Below, piece after piece: positions 1 through 10,799 of a DNA stretch of 64,000 bases. The stretch lies in assembly GCF_963583255.1 (NCBI RefSeq), contig NC_084807.1:6490872-6554871 (forward strand), in the 5' to 3' direction. How positions within the stretch are numbered: the first letter of the stretch is position 1; every line of letters begins with the position of its first letter. Source of the stretch: Pyrus communis (Eukaryota > Streptophyta > Magnoliopsida > Rosales > Rosaceae). The translations under genes and the position numbers were made by a program. Under the pieces are notes generated by a model that saw only the letters and a program-made list of their open reading frames with translations, did not search any database and was not told where the DNA came from.

Positions 1-3000
1 ATTGTTTCAAGCCATAGATTGACTTATGAAGCTTGCAAGCCATACCTGAATTCTGTGGTTGTGGATGACCAGGGGTAGTTGCATGTAGACTTCCTCTTCG
101 AGGTCTCCATGTAAAAAAGCATTTTTTACATCCATTTGGTACAATGGTCATTCATGGTTCACTGCAACAAATAACAAAACCCTTATTGTGCTCATCTTAG
201 CCACGGGAGCAAATGTCTCCTTATAGTCCACTCCAAAAGTTTGAGTAAAACCGTGAGCCACCAATCTTGCCTTGTGTCGTTCAATTGAGCCATCAGAATT
301 AAACTTGATTTTATAGACCCACCGACTGCCTACCACCTTCTTGCCTTTGGGGAGTTGAACTACACTCCAGGTTTTATTTTCATTCAAGGCTTTGAGTTCT
401 TCTTCCATGGCTAGCCTCCACACAACTTGACGATTGGCTTCTTGAAAGTTCCTTGGTTCACTTTCATAGGACAGTTTACTGAGGAAGGCTGCATGAGAGT
501 GAGAGACTTTGGAGTAATTTACAAACTTGTGAATAGGGTACCTTGCATGGTAAGTTTCATAGTCTTGCAGCCTTGATGGTGGATGTCGATCTCGAGTCGA
601 ATTCCTGCGGGGTTGAGCTGGGATCACAATAGGTTCAGCTCCACTCTCTTGTATAGATGTTGTGTTATGGTCATGAGGAACTACTTGTGCTTCTGAGGCT
701 TCAGTGTCGTCTCCAATAAGCAGGTTGTCATTAAGAGTTGCATGAGAGTCCCGGTTGTGAGGTAGTGAATGGACACAGTCACTTGGTTCGACTGGATTTG
801 GCAATGGGAAGAGATCTAGGAAATGCTCCCCCTGACGATTTTGATCTGATGATTTGTTGAAATATGGTTGGTTTTCATCAAACCGTACATCTCTTGAGAC
901 AAACATCTTCCTGGAGCACGGATTGTAGCATTTGTACCCTTTTTGGGTGGAGGTGTATCCCATGAAAACACACTTGACAGCTTTGGGATCAAGCTTGTCT
1001 CGGTGATGGGATTGAATATGAACATAACATGCACATCCAAATATTCTCAGATGGGAAAGATTAATTTTTTTGTTTTGCATAACCTCAGATGGTGATTTTG
1101 TATCCAGAACACGACTAGGCAGTCTGTTGATAAGGTAGGTGGCTGCAAGAACTCCTTGAGACCAGAACCTCTTAGGCACATTCATTTGCAACATTAGCGC
1201 CCTGGTTTTTTCAAGTAGGTCCCGATTCTTCCTTTCGGCAATTCCATTTTGCTGAGGAGTACCTACACAACTTGTTTGATGTATAATTCCATGGGTGCTC
1301 AAATAGTTAGTCATATTTTTGGATGTATATTCAGTGCCATTATCAGACCTTAGTATGTGGATTTGGGACGAAAAATGGTTCATGACAAGATTATGAAAGT
1401 CCTTGAAAGCATCCATAACTTCACTTTTGAATTTTAGGAGGTACAACCAAGTGGCTCTTGAGAAGTCATCAACAAAGATAACGTAGTACCTATAACCATC
1501 AAAAGACTCTAGAGGTGCAGGTCCCCAAACATCGGAGTGCACCATCTCAAACAACTTGCTAGTCCTAGACATGGAAGAATTGAATGGAAGTCTAGTAGAT
1601 TTTGACAAATGACAAATTTCACATACAAGGGAGGATTTGCATAAACTAGGGAACAACGTAGACAACACAGATTCTGAGGGATGGGCTAGGCGTTGATGCC
1701 ACAACCGATGTTCTAGGTTTGAGCTGACTTGGAACCCCTTTGGAACATTGAGGTTCTCTAAAAAATAGTACAGCCCATTTAGGTAGTGACCTTCACCAAT
1801 CAGCTTCTTGGTGGCTAGATCCTGAAAAACAACATTGTGTGGGGAAAAAATTGCACGACAGTTTAGAGAGTTTGTAATCCTTCCTACGGACAATAATTGA
1901 AAAGGAAAAGATGGAACATATAACGCTGTGGACTCAACAGTTTCTGAGATCAGTTTAACTTTCCCTCTACCTAGAACTGGCACACCTCTACCATTTGCTA
2001 CAGAAACTAGTGATGGTTTAGTGTAGCTTTCAAAATCGTATAGCTTAGAATATTGATTTGTCATGTGATCTGTGGCACCTGAGTCTATAATCCAAAAATC
2101 ATGAGAGTGACTAACATTTAGAGCAGTTGAAAGAGCACACATGATACTTGGAATGTCTCCTTGAGGTACATGACCAGATTCAGCTAAGAACCCTGCAAAC
2201 TGTCCAAGAAGAGCAGTTTGACTTTCCCCAGTCGACGTTTCACCTGTGCTTCCTTTTCTGGTTTGAAGGTAGGTTGAGAACTCATTCAACAAGTCAGCCG
2301 GATTGGCTGTAAAGTTCATCGACCCACCGATGGATGTAGCAGCAGCAACATGGTACTTGTTTGTATGTGGTCTAGCGTGTGAGCCCTTATGATCTCTTAA
2401 AGGCTTGTTCTCAAACCTTGGCTTCAACTCAGGGTGCAATATCCAGCATCGATCTATTAGATGTCCAACATTATTACAATGTAGACACTTCAGATCTGGC
2501 ATTTTTCCCTTGTATACTTTATCTCCAAATGACTTGTGATTTGTCACAAAAGCTCTAGCCTCAGACACACTAGGTTTTACGTCAACATTCATGACTTTTC
2601 TGCGTACTTCTTCTCGCTGGATAGTAGTGCAAACACTTGCAAATGATGGAAGTTCGGGATTCATTAGAATATGGCTTCTAAGATCTTCATATTCAGAACC
2701 CAAACTTGCAAGCAAATGAAAGATTTTGTCTTCCTCGGACCTTTTTAACAGTACGGCAGTATCGATAGTGTGTGGTCGATACATATCTAGTTCGTTCCAC
2801 ATGTTTTTCATGCAACCGAGATGATGAACAAAGGATTTATCACCTTGTTGAAGACTTGCGAGATTCCTCTTAAGCTGGAACACTCGAGCAGCATTGTTTT
2901 GATTTCCATACATGTCCTTGACTGCCTTCCAAAGAGCACTAGAGGATTCTGAAAAACTGAAAATTTCAGACAGCTTAGGATCCATGGAGTTGAGGAGCCA

Positions 3001-3265
3001 CGACATAACCAGCTGGTCTTTGCACAGCCATGCTTCATACTCCGGCGATGCGACGTCAGGTGCTTCAATACTTCCATTGACGAATCCAAGTTTGGATCTT
3101 CCTCCAAGGGCAAGAGATATTGATCTAGACCATGGAAGATAGTTAAACTCATTTAACAACACAGAACACAAACGTTGGTTTGGGTTGACTTCAGCTTCTG
3201 GAAAACTAGGGCGAGAAGCTGTGAAGCTTTCAGCTTCTGAGCCAAAAAAAATTATCTTCTGCCAT
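1..3265 (-). pseudogene. copia gag-pol polyprotein, disrupted and partial
   Basis: One long open stretch (148-3171, about 1000 residues) carries a gag domain, a CCHC zinc knuckle (CLHCNNVGH, near residue 227), the protease motif DSGATDHM (near 360), a GAG-pre-integrase HRLWHQRLAHP segment, and an integrase core with HSDVWGP, SDNGTEY and QNGIAERKN (near 543, 609 and 647). It ends in the first part of reverse transcriptase (VGSRWVYKIKF, near 946). The stretch has no ATG at its start. An ATG at 3265 begins a typical leader (MAEDN) but is out of frame across the A-run at 3244-3251, so a homopolymer slip probably separated it. At 148-150 a TGA stands where this family usually has a Trp codon before [12 protein letters not shown] further one-base loss near position 75 breaks the downstream QLP motif. 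It belongs to the host genome's transposon load and has no cellular role. Confidence 0.93.
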
Positions 3266-3328
3266 TATCGAAACGAATGTGCAGAAGAAGAGAAGGGACA
3301 ACATGGAGTCAGGCCGGTTAAGGTTCCG

Positions 3329-3340
3329 GCTCTGATACCA
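3329..3340 (-). promoter_or_regulatory. tRNA-iMet primer-binding site
   Basis: On the minus strand this reads TGGTATCAGAGC, the standard complement of the 3' end of initiator tRNA-Met that primes reverse transcription in plant copia elements. It abuts the LTR with no spacer. Confidence 0.9.
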
Positions 3341-3557
3341 TGTGGAAAATATGGAAGAGAATGCTTTTTCTCATTATATTTCTCTACAAGATTACAAGGA
3401 TATATATACATAAAAAACGGGAAGGCTTATGTCCAATCACCCTAAATTAAGGGATACAAGTGTGTAGGTAGGACAAGGTAGGACGGCTTAGGACGGCTTG
3501 TTAGGACAAGGTAGGACGGCTTAGGACGGCTTGTTAGGACGGCTTGTTCTTCCAATA
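3341..3557 (-). repeat. 5' LTR of the left-edge copia element
   Basis: The LTR is about 217 bp and starts directly beside the primer-binding site. Read on the minus strand, its 3' end is CCACA. Its 5' end is TATTGGAAG where TGTTGG would be expected, which one transition explains. It contains a 33-bp tandem repeat (3470-3502 and 3503-3535) plus a third 13-bp partial copy (3536-3548), built from an AGGACGGCTT core. A TATATATCC stretch near 3400 (minus strand) is a candidate TATA box. The second LTR needed to fix the ends is outside the window. Confidence 0.75.
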
Positions 3558-3797
3558 TGTTTCTATAAAAGAGATGAGATTATTGGAGATACAGAACCTT
3601 GGTTAGAGTGCAAGAGCAAGACTGAATGAAATGATGAATCTTAAAAGAGAGATATTACATGGATCAATCGTCATCATAGAAACATGGAAACTGGTAGTGC
3701 AGATGGATGCCTCAGGATCCTCAGCCCCACAAAAGTCGTAGAACTTGGCAGCATATGGTGGATTGTTGGGTCCCAATTCATAGTACCTTAAATTGAT

Positions 3798-3828
<31 letters not shown>

Positions 3829-4477
3829 AAACATCAATCAAGTAAAGCTGTCATTTCTAATTAATCAAATACCAGACCCTAAGAAATATATAAGCATAGT
3901 TATTGAAGAGCAATTTCTCTCTCTCTCCCCCCTCTATATTTCCAGTCGACTGGGAAACAAAAAATACAACCCAAAATGCCCAAAAAGCAGAAGCTCAAAG
4001 ACAAAAATAGAAAATTAAAAAAGGTATTCGAAAAGAGAAAGTCGTTGAAATTAACCCAAAATGTACAGAGATCCAGGACTCACAGATAAATTAATTTCAG
4101 GATCAAACACTAATGGGATGCGAAACTTTACCCTTTTCTCATTTGCAGGTACCAAAATCAATTTACAAAATTAAGGTTAGGGTTTTCATATTCTGAATTA
4201 GGTAATGAAAGTCATGTGAAATGTTCGGAAATAACCAAACCAACATCCAATTTAGTACACACCTAATAAAAACATAAGTAAGAAACTATTTCCAATTCAT
4301 CATTCATTTATCAAACACAGTAATACAGTCACAGAAAAACTCTTAACTCACGTACCAAAGTTGAATTAATTAAATTGGATGTTGGGATCAAAATTTTGGT
4401 GTCCGCCTAAGGATATTTGAGTCAAAGAACTCAAATTTCAGAGATACAAATTATGTAAATAAGTGTATGTTTATACT
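3558..4477. other. AT-rich intergenic DNA with two exon-like islands
   Basis: Apart from the two exon-like islands near 3.7 and 4.1 kb, I see only AT-rich sequence. There is a short CT tract near 3917-3935 and no complete ORF or repeat with clear ends. Confidence 0.5.
3659..3786 (-). other. orphan exon-like segment, unidentified
   Basis: On the minus strand a T-rich tract ending in AAG precedes an open stretch containing YYELGPNNPPYAAKFYDF and then CGAEDPEASIC. A GTAATA donor follows at 3657-3658. The composition is protein-like and unlike the AT-rich flanks. I do not recognise the family. It lies about 100 bp from the copia LTR, so a host gene may have been split or truncated here. A second exon-like stretch in the same orientation lies near 4088-4140 (KFRIPLVFDPEINLS followed by GTGAGT). 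No start codon or complete gene can be assembled. Confidence 0.35.
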
Positions 4478-4486
4478 TACAATATA

Positions 4487-5435
4487 GGGTAAAGTACAAA
4501 AAACTACCTCAGCTATTGGGCTCACGACAGTTTCATACCTCATCTTTTAAAATTGACAATGTCATACCGCATCTTACGAATTTGTGACAATGTCATACCT
4601 CCATCAATTTTTCTGTTAGTTTTTCTGTTAAGTGCTGACGTGGCAAAAGATTGGGACCACTTTCTATTAAAAAATTATTAAAAACTAAAAAAAAAAATTA
4701 ATATTTTTTCAATATTAAAATAATAAATAAAAGTTAAAAAAAAAAAAACCCTTAGTCGTCCCTTCCCTCCCCCTCTCTCTCTTCCCCATCTTCATCTTCT
4801 TCTGCTTAATCTTTAACACAAAAAAAAAAAAGAAAAATAAATAAATTTGAAAGCCCAACCCCACCCGCCCCCCAAGAGAAGGAGGAAGAACCGAAGAAGA
4901 AGAAGAAGAAGAAGAATGAGGAAGGAGGAAGAACTGAAGTAGAAGAAGAAGAAGGAGGAAGAAGAGGAGGGAAAAAAAAATTGAAAACCCAACCCCACCC
5001 ACCTAGGAAGAACCGAAGAAGAAGAAGAAGAAGAAGAAGAAGGAAGAACAGGAGGAGGAAAAAAAAAATAGAAACTGCAACCCAGGAGAAAAAAAAAAGA
5101 AACCCAGAAGAAGGAAGAAGGAGGAGAAGAAGAAGAAGGAGAAGAAGAAGGAGAGGGGAAAGGTCCCTGCAACCCTAGGAAATTTTTTTGTTTTGCTTTT
5201 TTATTCTTAATTTTTTTAATATTTAATTATTAAAAATATATTTAATTATCTTTTAATCCAGTTGGATTAGTGAGTGGCCCCTGTCTCTTGCCACGTCAGC
5301 ACTTAACAGAAAAATTGACGGATGTATGACATTGTCACAAATTCGTAAGATGCGGTATAACATTGTCAATTTTAAAAGATGAGGTATGAAACTGTCGTGA
5401 CCCCAATAGTTGAGGTAGTTTTTTGTACTTTACCC
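4487..5435. mobile_element. Mutator-type non-autonomous TIR element
   Basis: Terminal inverted repeats of about 150 bp begin GGGTAAAGTACAAAAAACTA on the left and are mirrored on the right. They are flanked by 9-bp duplications TACAATATA (4478-4486) and TAAAATATA (5436-5444) with one mismatch. Long TIRs and 9-bp duplications are the Mutator signature. The core is a GAA-rich purine tract (about 4870-5160) flanked by A and T runs. The open frames there are low-complexity and not genes. No transposase is present. Confidence 0.87.
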
Positions 5436-5444
5436 TAAAATATA

Positions 5445-6115
5445 TATAATTTCATCATAAACTACAAAATAGGATGACACATATTTTATGAAGTATTGGA
5501 ACATAATGAAAACATGGGGAACAAGCATATAATGTGTGCTCATTTAAGTATTCGACAAGTCTCTTACAATTTATTGAAAAAAATAAAATGCAAAATGAGA
5601 GTTATCTATTTTCAACGTAAGTGAGTTGCCTAGGCGGGTCTGGGCGGGTGCCTAGACGGGCGTCTTAGTAGGTCTATAGGACCTTTCTTAATTTTCAAAT
5701 GCCTAGGCATTAATCAAGGCGGTGACCAGCCGCCTAGTGCCTAAGCAGCGCTAGGCGAGGATTTTTAGAACTTAAAAAACAAATATATATATATATATAT
5801 ATATATGTTTATATAATTTCATTATAAACTACAAAATAGAATGACATGTATATTATGAAGTATTAGAACATAATGAAGAACATGAAGAACATGCATATAA
5901 TGTGTATTCTTTTAAGTATTCAACAAGTCTCTTACAATTTATTGAAAAAATAAAATGCAAAATTAAAGTTATCTATTTTCTGTCTAAGTGAGTCGCAACC
6001 TAGGCAGATTTGGGAGGGCTAGGCGGGCACCTCAACAGGTTTAGGCACCATTTCTTAATTTTCAAACACCTAGTCATTAATCGGGGCGGTGCTAGGCTGG
6101 GATTTTTAGAACAAT
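5445..6115. repeat. two diverged tandem copies of a CCTAGGCGG-bearing repeat
   Basis: Copy A (about 5445-5780) and copy B (about 5808-6115) share the order AAACTACAAAATAG, ATTTATTGAAAAAA, then a GC-rich CCTAGGCGG-like block, then GGATTTTTAGAAC. An (AT)n run at 5783-5806 separates them. The Mutator-type element at 4487-5435 sits against copy A. The family looks like a transposon remnant, but I cannot see its ends. Confidence 0.7.
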
Positions 6116-6134
6116 GGGAGAAAAGGGTTCTAAC

Positions 6135-6505
6135 CAATGTCCCAATTGCTATCAATAATTGCAGCCTTAACGTCTTTGATCGGCGCATTGGTTCGCTCCC
6201 TCAGCTGCTTAATGAGACTCATTTGATCAGCAGAAGAAGCTTCCACGCTGAAACCTCTAAGAAAAAGACCAGACCCACATCGGGTACTGCCAAATTTTGG
6301 AGGAGATGAGGCCAGAATCTCTGCAGCGCTGGCAAATGAAGCTCTTTTGCAAGAAACCCAGGTGGATAACCCCCGCCCATTAGCAGCAAAAGAAGTAGCA
6401 GAAGTTGTGGAAGAAGTATAGCTAGTGTTGCGGAGAAGGCCAAGCTGACTCAGAGCGGATTTGTCGTCGTCTTCCTCCCCAACCTGCTAAGCGCTCAAAT
6501 GTCAT
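6135..6505 (-). pseudogene. EFTS: mitochondrial elongation factor Ts, first exon only
   Basis: On the minus strand the stretch encodes a transit-peptide-like region and then FSVEASSADQMSLIKQLRER, NAPIKDVKAA and SNWDI. This is the N-terminal, EF-Tu-binding end of plant mitochondrial EF-Ts, the nucleotide exchange factor for EF-Tu. It stops at a plausible donor (ATTG then GTTAG at 6133-6134), where the plant gene has its first intron. Only about 20 bp of intron remain before the CCTAGGCGG repeat, and no later exon is found to the left. An ATG at 6505 is out of frame with the core, so the N-terminal part is also frameshifted. The family identity is firm; calling it a pseudogene is inference from the missing exons and frameshift. 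Confidence 0.78.
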
Positions 6506-6660
6506 AGCGGTAGCAGTAGCAGCACCACCTGAAGCATTCCTACTGGTCGAAGAAGCAACAGAAAAAGAAGATGAGGAGAAGACAATGGATGTTCATAATC
6601 AAAGAGTTCGAAGGGATTTACCCTTGGACTCTTCGGCTTTCAGATGGAGTTTGCTTGTGT

Positions 6661-6708
<48 letters not shown>
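6661..6708. repeat. (GA)n microsatellite
   Basis: An almost uninterrupted GA run of about 48 bp lies just upstream (minus strand) of the EF-Ts relic, where it probably formed part of the original 5' leader. Confidence 0.95.
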
Positions 6709-6709
<1 letters not shown>

Positions 6710-6835
6710 GGAGTGGCTAGGGTTTGAGTATGGAAGAGATGAAAAATCCGTTTTGGCTGAAACACAGCTCACACACTCGTTGATCAAAAGTAGAGATAGA
6801 CAGAACGGCATGGCCTTTCATCCCTGAAACCCTCA

Positions 6836-7151
6836 GGTACCGTTTGGTACGTGGGACGGGACGGAACAGAGTGGGATAAGGCGTTCCGTCCGACGTTTAG
6901 TGTGCCTAAAACAGGTGGAACGAGCTGTTCCACGGGACGAGTTTTGGGTGAATTTTCTTTCCACCTCACCCCCTGGAACGACTCGTTCCACATCCGTGGA
7001 ACACAAAATTATAACCTCTCCGTCTCCTTCTTCTTCCTCCTTGTTTGCATCCTAGGGCATCTTTACTCCCGCTCCGTTCCGTTCCGTCTTGTCCTGTCCC
7101 GTCCCGTCCCATCCCGCTCCGTCCCGTCCCGTCTGCATACCAAACGATACC
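6836..7151. mobile_element. GGTACCGTTTGGTA TIR MITE
   Basis: The left end GGTACCGTTTGGTA is followed by a GGGACGGGACGGA block. The right end TACCAAACGATACC, preceded by the complementary CCGTCCCGTCCCG block, mirrors it. TCA flanks both ends (6833-6835 and 7152-7154), which suggests a 3-bp duplication of PIF/Harbinger type, although TCA is not the usual TWA. The length is about 316 bp and there is no coding capacity. Confidence 0.75.
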
Positions 7152-7382
7152 TCACCGAACGAAGAATGAAAAGGTGGTGGCAATTTTGTAAATAATGTGA
7201 AATCTAACAAAAGCAGGGGCAAAAAGAGCCAATGGCAATCTTGTAAATAAAGGAAAACTTGGACTAAAATCAGCCCAATGGCAAACTCATAAATAAAATG
7301 AAATTAAGGCAAAATTGCAGTGTTGTTCCCCCTACTTTAGACTAAAGTAATAAGAAACATTAGAAATTTTTAGGAAATATTA

Positions 7383-7898
7383 GGACTTGTTTGGTACTCT
7401 ACTTGAATTCAACTTTTTAAATTCAAAAATAATTTTCAAGTTTTAGACCTTAAAAACTCGTTTAGTAAGACTATTTTCAAAAACTGAACTCAATACTAAC
7501 CCTCTAAAAACATTAAAAGTGAGTTTTTAGATTTTTTAAATTTAAACTCACTCATTTATAGACCATCCTCCCTTCTCACTCCAAATCTATCTCTCTCTCT
7601 TTTCTTCCTTTTCTCTTTTTTTTTTTTTTTTGTACATTTTTCGTATCTCCTCCCATCCTCTCTCTTCTTTCACTTTCCTTCAATCATCTCTTACTTTCTT
7701 TTTCTTCTCTCCTCTTTCTCCCTCCTGCTACCTCTTCTTTTTGGATCTCTTTATCTGGTTTAAGTCGTAAGGTTTAAAAATTTAAAATCACAAACCAATC
7801 ATGTTTTTTAGTCTTAAAGAAAATTGTTTTCAAGAAATGTTCTTAAGAAATATTTTAAGAAATGATAAAAAATTTCAAATAGAATACCAAACAGACTC
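7383..7898. mobile_element. Tourist/Harbinger-like MITE
   Basis: The left end GGACTTGTTTGGTACTCTA is mirrored on the right by TAGAATACCAAACAGACTC. Both ends are flanked by TTA (7380-7382 and 7899-7901), the usual Harbinger-class target duplication. The interior is AT-rich with a TCTCT-rich stretch near 7590-7740 and no ORF. Confidence 0.75.
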
Positions 7899-8099
7899 TT
7901 AAAAACTTTTCAGAATATTAGAAATTTGTAGGACTTTTAGGAATTATTTAATTTTTAAGAATATTATAATTTTTAGAAATTTTTTTGTAGTTTTGTTTGA
8001 ATTTATAAAATAATGTCATCTAATAATTTTTTTGAGAAATTATTATAACTTATTAGACTTAATGTAAATTGTTGTAAATTAGTGTTTTTTTGTTGTGAT

Positions 8100-8925
8100 T
8101 TTCTCATCGCGATTGATCAACAGTGATTGTCGCTCTGCCTTCGGTTCGAGTTAGAATGATCCAACAACAGAGATGGTAGATATTCAACTGCTTGGAACCA
8201 CGATGCCCAGGCGGCCACCGTCGAGTCGACGGCTGGGCCATTGCGTTATCTTCGTCAGAAACGGCATGGCGCTGTGCGAACCCAGCCCCGCTGTTAACGC
8301 TGTGGAGGTTGATGTCGATATGTGTGTCCATCTCCTCTTAGGCACTCCAGCCGGAGTGGCGATCGTAGTCACCCCACGCCATGCTCAACAACTTCCACTC
8401 AGATGCCAATCAATCTTGTCTCATCCAAACTGCATGATCTATGTTACACGGCAGACTGGCAGAGTGACTGGTATGGATGACATGACTGGCCATGCCGTGC
8501 AGATGGCAAGCAGCGCTGATCCATGCTGCGCAAGGGTAAGACTGCTCTGAACCGTGCAGCGGAGACGTCTAAGTGGACAGAGCCATGCTATTGAGTCCAA
8601 TTACTCTTACAACGTATTGGCAGAGCACTCAGAACGATTCCTCATTATCTACAAATAGGTATCACGACTCCTAAAAAAGGATTAGGCACTCTAAACTCTC
8701 TCAATACACTTGACATCTATTCCCATTATCTCTCTCACTTTCTGATTTGATGGTCAGAGTACCTACGGAACCATCCTCCTAGGCGTTTGGTTTCACAATC
8801 TTTCTTGGTCTTTGTTCTCACAGGTTCACTCCTTCGTCGTTCGCAGAATCGGATTTAACATGTATTTTCTTCCTGTCTGGCATGTTCTTTGGAGATAAGC
8901 CATATTTCAAATCCACATAAAGGAA
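8100..8925 (+). mobile_element. probable LTR remnant of a gypsy-like element
   Basis: This is a GC-richer block in AT-rich surroundings. It contains ACAAATAGGTATCACGACTC, then AACTCTCTCAATACAC, then TACCTACGGAACCATCC, which resembles the R/U5 end of plant gypsy LTRs as I remember them. The open frame at 8173-8550 shows no recognisable domain. No paired LTR or target duplication is visible, so the ends are approximate. Confidence 0.42.
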
Positions 8926-8939
8926 AGAAGACATTCAGT

Positions 8940-9640
8940 AGCTTGAAGTCAAGGGCAGCTCACAAAAATTCCAAGCACACCAAGAATGGAGCAATTCACT
9001 TACCATCAATGAAGGTAGTCCGTACGCGCTACTCAGTCGAAGAGTCGGACTCCCACTGACCTCCAAAGTGTCCTTGGCCCAATCTTGATTACCTTTACTA
9101 GAGGAATCAAAAAGCTTATGGCGAGACCTTAGCTGCCCCACGCCATCCTTGTAGTCAATCTTGAAGAAGTATATGAACTTGTTTATGGTCAATCTTAGAT
9201 CAAAGAAGTTGCTTCAAGTTCGAGAATTCCACCATCATACGGATTGCATTCAAGGAGCACACCTCATAGAGAATATCACCTCTTGAAAAAAGCACAACAT
9301 GGGGAAGGTGAATCCCATAACAAAGTAATACGGATGGAACTTGATGGTTGTCTATCCCACATTAGCAGCCTCGACAGACGGCTCGTGGCTTCTTCCTTCC
9401 CTCACATGCTTCACGTGGACTCCGGATGAGATTGCGTGCTTGTACATCTCAAGGAAGTCCCGAAATAGCTCCTTGGAACCTATCTTAACATGAGTTTTAC
9501 CAGCGAAAAACGAGAATGTCTTTATTAAATTGGTGAGGCCAACATTTAATCCACGTGGAGTTCAACATCCTTGAAGGTCAAAGCAGCTGACTACAACTCA
9601 TCAAGCTCTCATGCTCATGGTGAAGAGACAAGTCAAATGT
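8940..9640 (-). pseudogene. degenerate gag-like fragment of a gypsy-type transposon
   Basis: Minus-strand translation, interrupted by stops, gives FHPYYFVMGFTFPM, then INKFIYFFKIDYKDGVGQLR, then SRHKLFDSSSKGNQDWAKDT. This pattern recalls the putative gypsy-type transposon domain (Pfam PF04195) found in many plant retroelements. The assignment is from memory of the family and is moderately certain. The copy is clearly dead. Confidence 0.55.
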
Positions 9641-9914
9641 ATTAAATATAAGATTAATTACTAAATTTTATCTTTACACCTTCCTAATTGATGACCAACT
9701 CTATCGAGTAAGAAATCACAATCACATCCAATTAAGGTCATTATAAGATAATCCCAAGATACTATTAATTAAATAATATCTTTGGGAAATTCTTTCCTCA
9801 TCCATACAATGGATAACGTGCCTAGGCCAATCAAATGTCCATACATATCAAGGCAAACCCCACCTCGTGAGCATGCTTGGCTTTGGTCTTTAATCAAAAG
9901 TGTTTATTTGTTTT

Positions 9915-10665
9915 ATAGGTACAATGCTAACGTCTCACAATGATGATCCAGATAATCCAATGCCAAAGCAACATCAATTGGAATACTCAACGTTTTAGAA
10001 AAATTCAAGATACTTGGTCTTTCCATGTTTTCACCAATTATTTCAGTTGGATACAACCATTCCTCTAAGCTCACATTAACCATGAACTCATATACTAGGC
10101 CTTCAACTCACAACCACGATAGTCAAATCCCAAATATACAGAGTACCTTCATAAGATTACGTTGTATGATATTTCTCAAAGCCTCGCACTCAACAATGAA
10201 ACTCACAGAATCCCCCGACGAACGGGATTAATTACCTTGACGGCAAATGAAATTTCACCTTGTTCAAGTACTCCTTTATAAACAGACCCCAAAACCTGCC
10301 ATACCAATCAAGTTGGCAACGGAGAATTTATTACTTTGGTAAGATAGCCTGAGAAATTCTTCTGAATCACTTGACGTGTGCACCTTTCCTTCTCTTTCTT
10401 ACGGTACAAAGGTACCAAGGGACGATGGCAAACGTGACTCCAAGAAGCTCAAAATAAGAGAGATTACCCATTCGACGGTTAACTCAATCCTCCCTTCTTT
10501 AAATGTTGTAATTTGCTTTCTGGCAAATGCAAGTCGGTTTGCAACAGAGCCGAAAGCTCTCCCAAGTTAACCAAACTTCCTAACCCGTTTGGTATACTTC
10601 CTACTAATCTCTCCAACGGGGAATTCACACTTAGGCACTCTCAACAAGTTCTAGGGTGTTCACTT
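9915..10665 (-). pseudogene. LRR receptor-like kinase relic (At3g47570/EFR-like class)
   Basis: Across three frames the minus strand gives, in order: a few LRR-like residues; a juxtamembrane SDSEEFLRLSYQS; ANLIG; the glycine loop region AGFG followed by VYKGVLEQG; the ATP-binding lysine in FAVKV; ECEALRNI; VYEFMVNVSLEEWLYPTE; and IDVALALDYLDHHCET. It then stops before the catalytic HRD/DFG motifs. The motif order and wording match LRR subfamily XII receptor kinases, plasma-membrane sensors that include immune receptors. Frameshifts and in-frame stops occur throughout and the C-terminal kinase lobe is missing. Confidence 0.82.
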
Positions 10666-10799
10666 TCGTTCAAAGTTTCATTTTCAGTTTTCTCAAATTA
10701 GGCAGTTTTTGAAATATTTGGATGGCTGAACTTGTGTAATATGTTGATAAACCAACAACCAAAAAAAAAAAAAAAAAAACAACTCCTCTCGCACATAGC

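Larger units (their letters stand above)
1..3557 (-). mobile_element. Ty1/copia LTR retrotransposon, 5' part, runs off left edge
   Basis: The element reads right to left. The order is 5' LTR (3341-3557), primer-binding site (3329-3340), gag, protease, integrase and the start of reverse transcriptase, then the window ends. The gag-PR-INT-RT order is that of Ty1/copia. The 3' half and 3' LTR are outside the window, so the target duplication cannot be confirmed; TGTTT at 3558-3562 is the candidate right-hand copy. The coding part is broken (next entry), so this is a dead copy. Confidence 0.93.

Noticed and set aside
4715..5178. Several overlapping open frames on both strands
   Set aside because: They are GAA/TTC low-complexity frames inside the Mutator-type element core and encode only Arg/Lys/Glu or Ser/Leu/Phe runs.
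8173..8550. 125-residue open frame on the plus strand
   Set aside because: No domain is recognisable. The block looks like an LTR remnant, and overlapping frames of similar length exist on the other strand.
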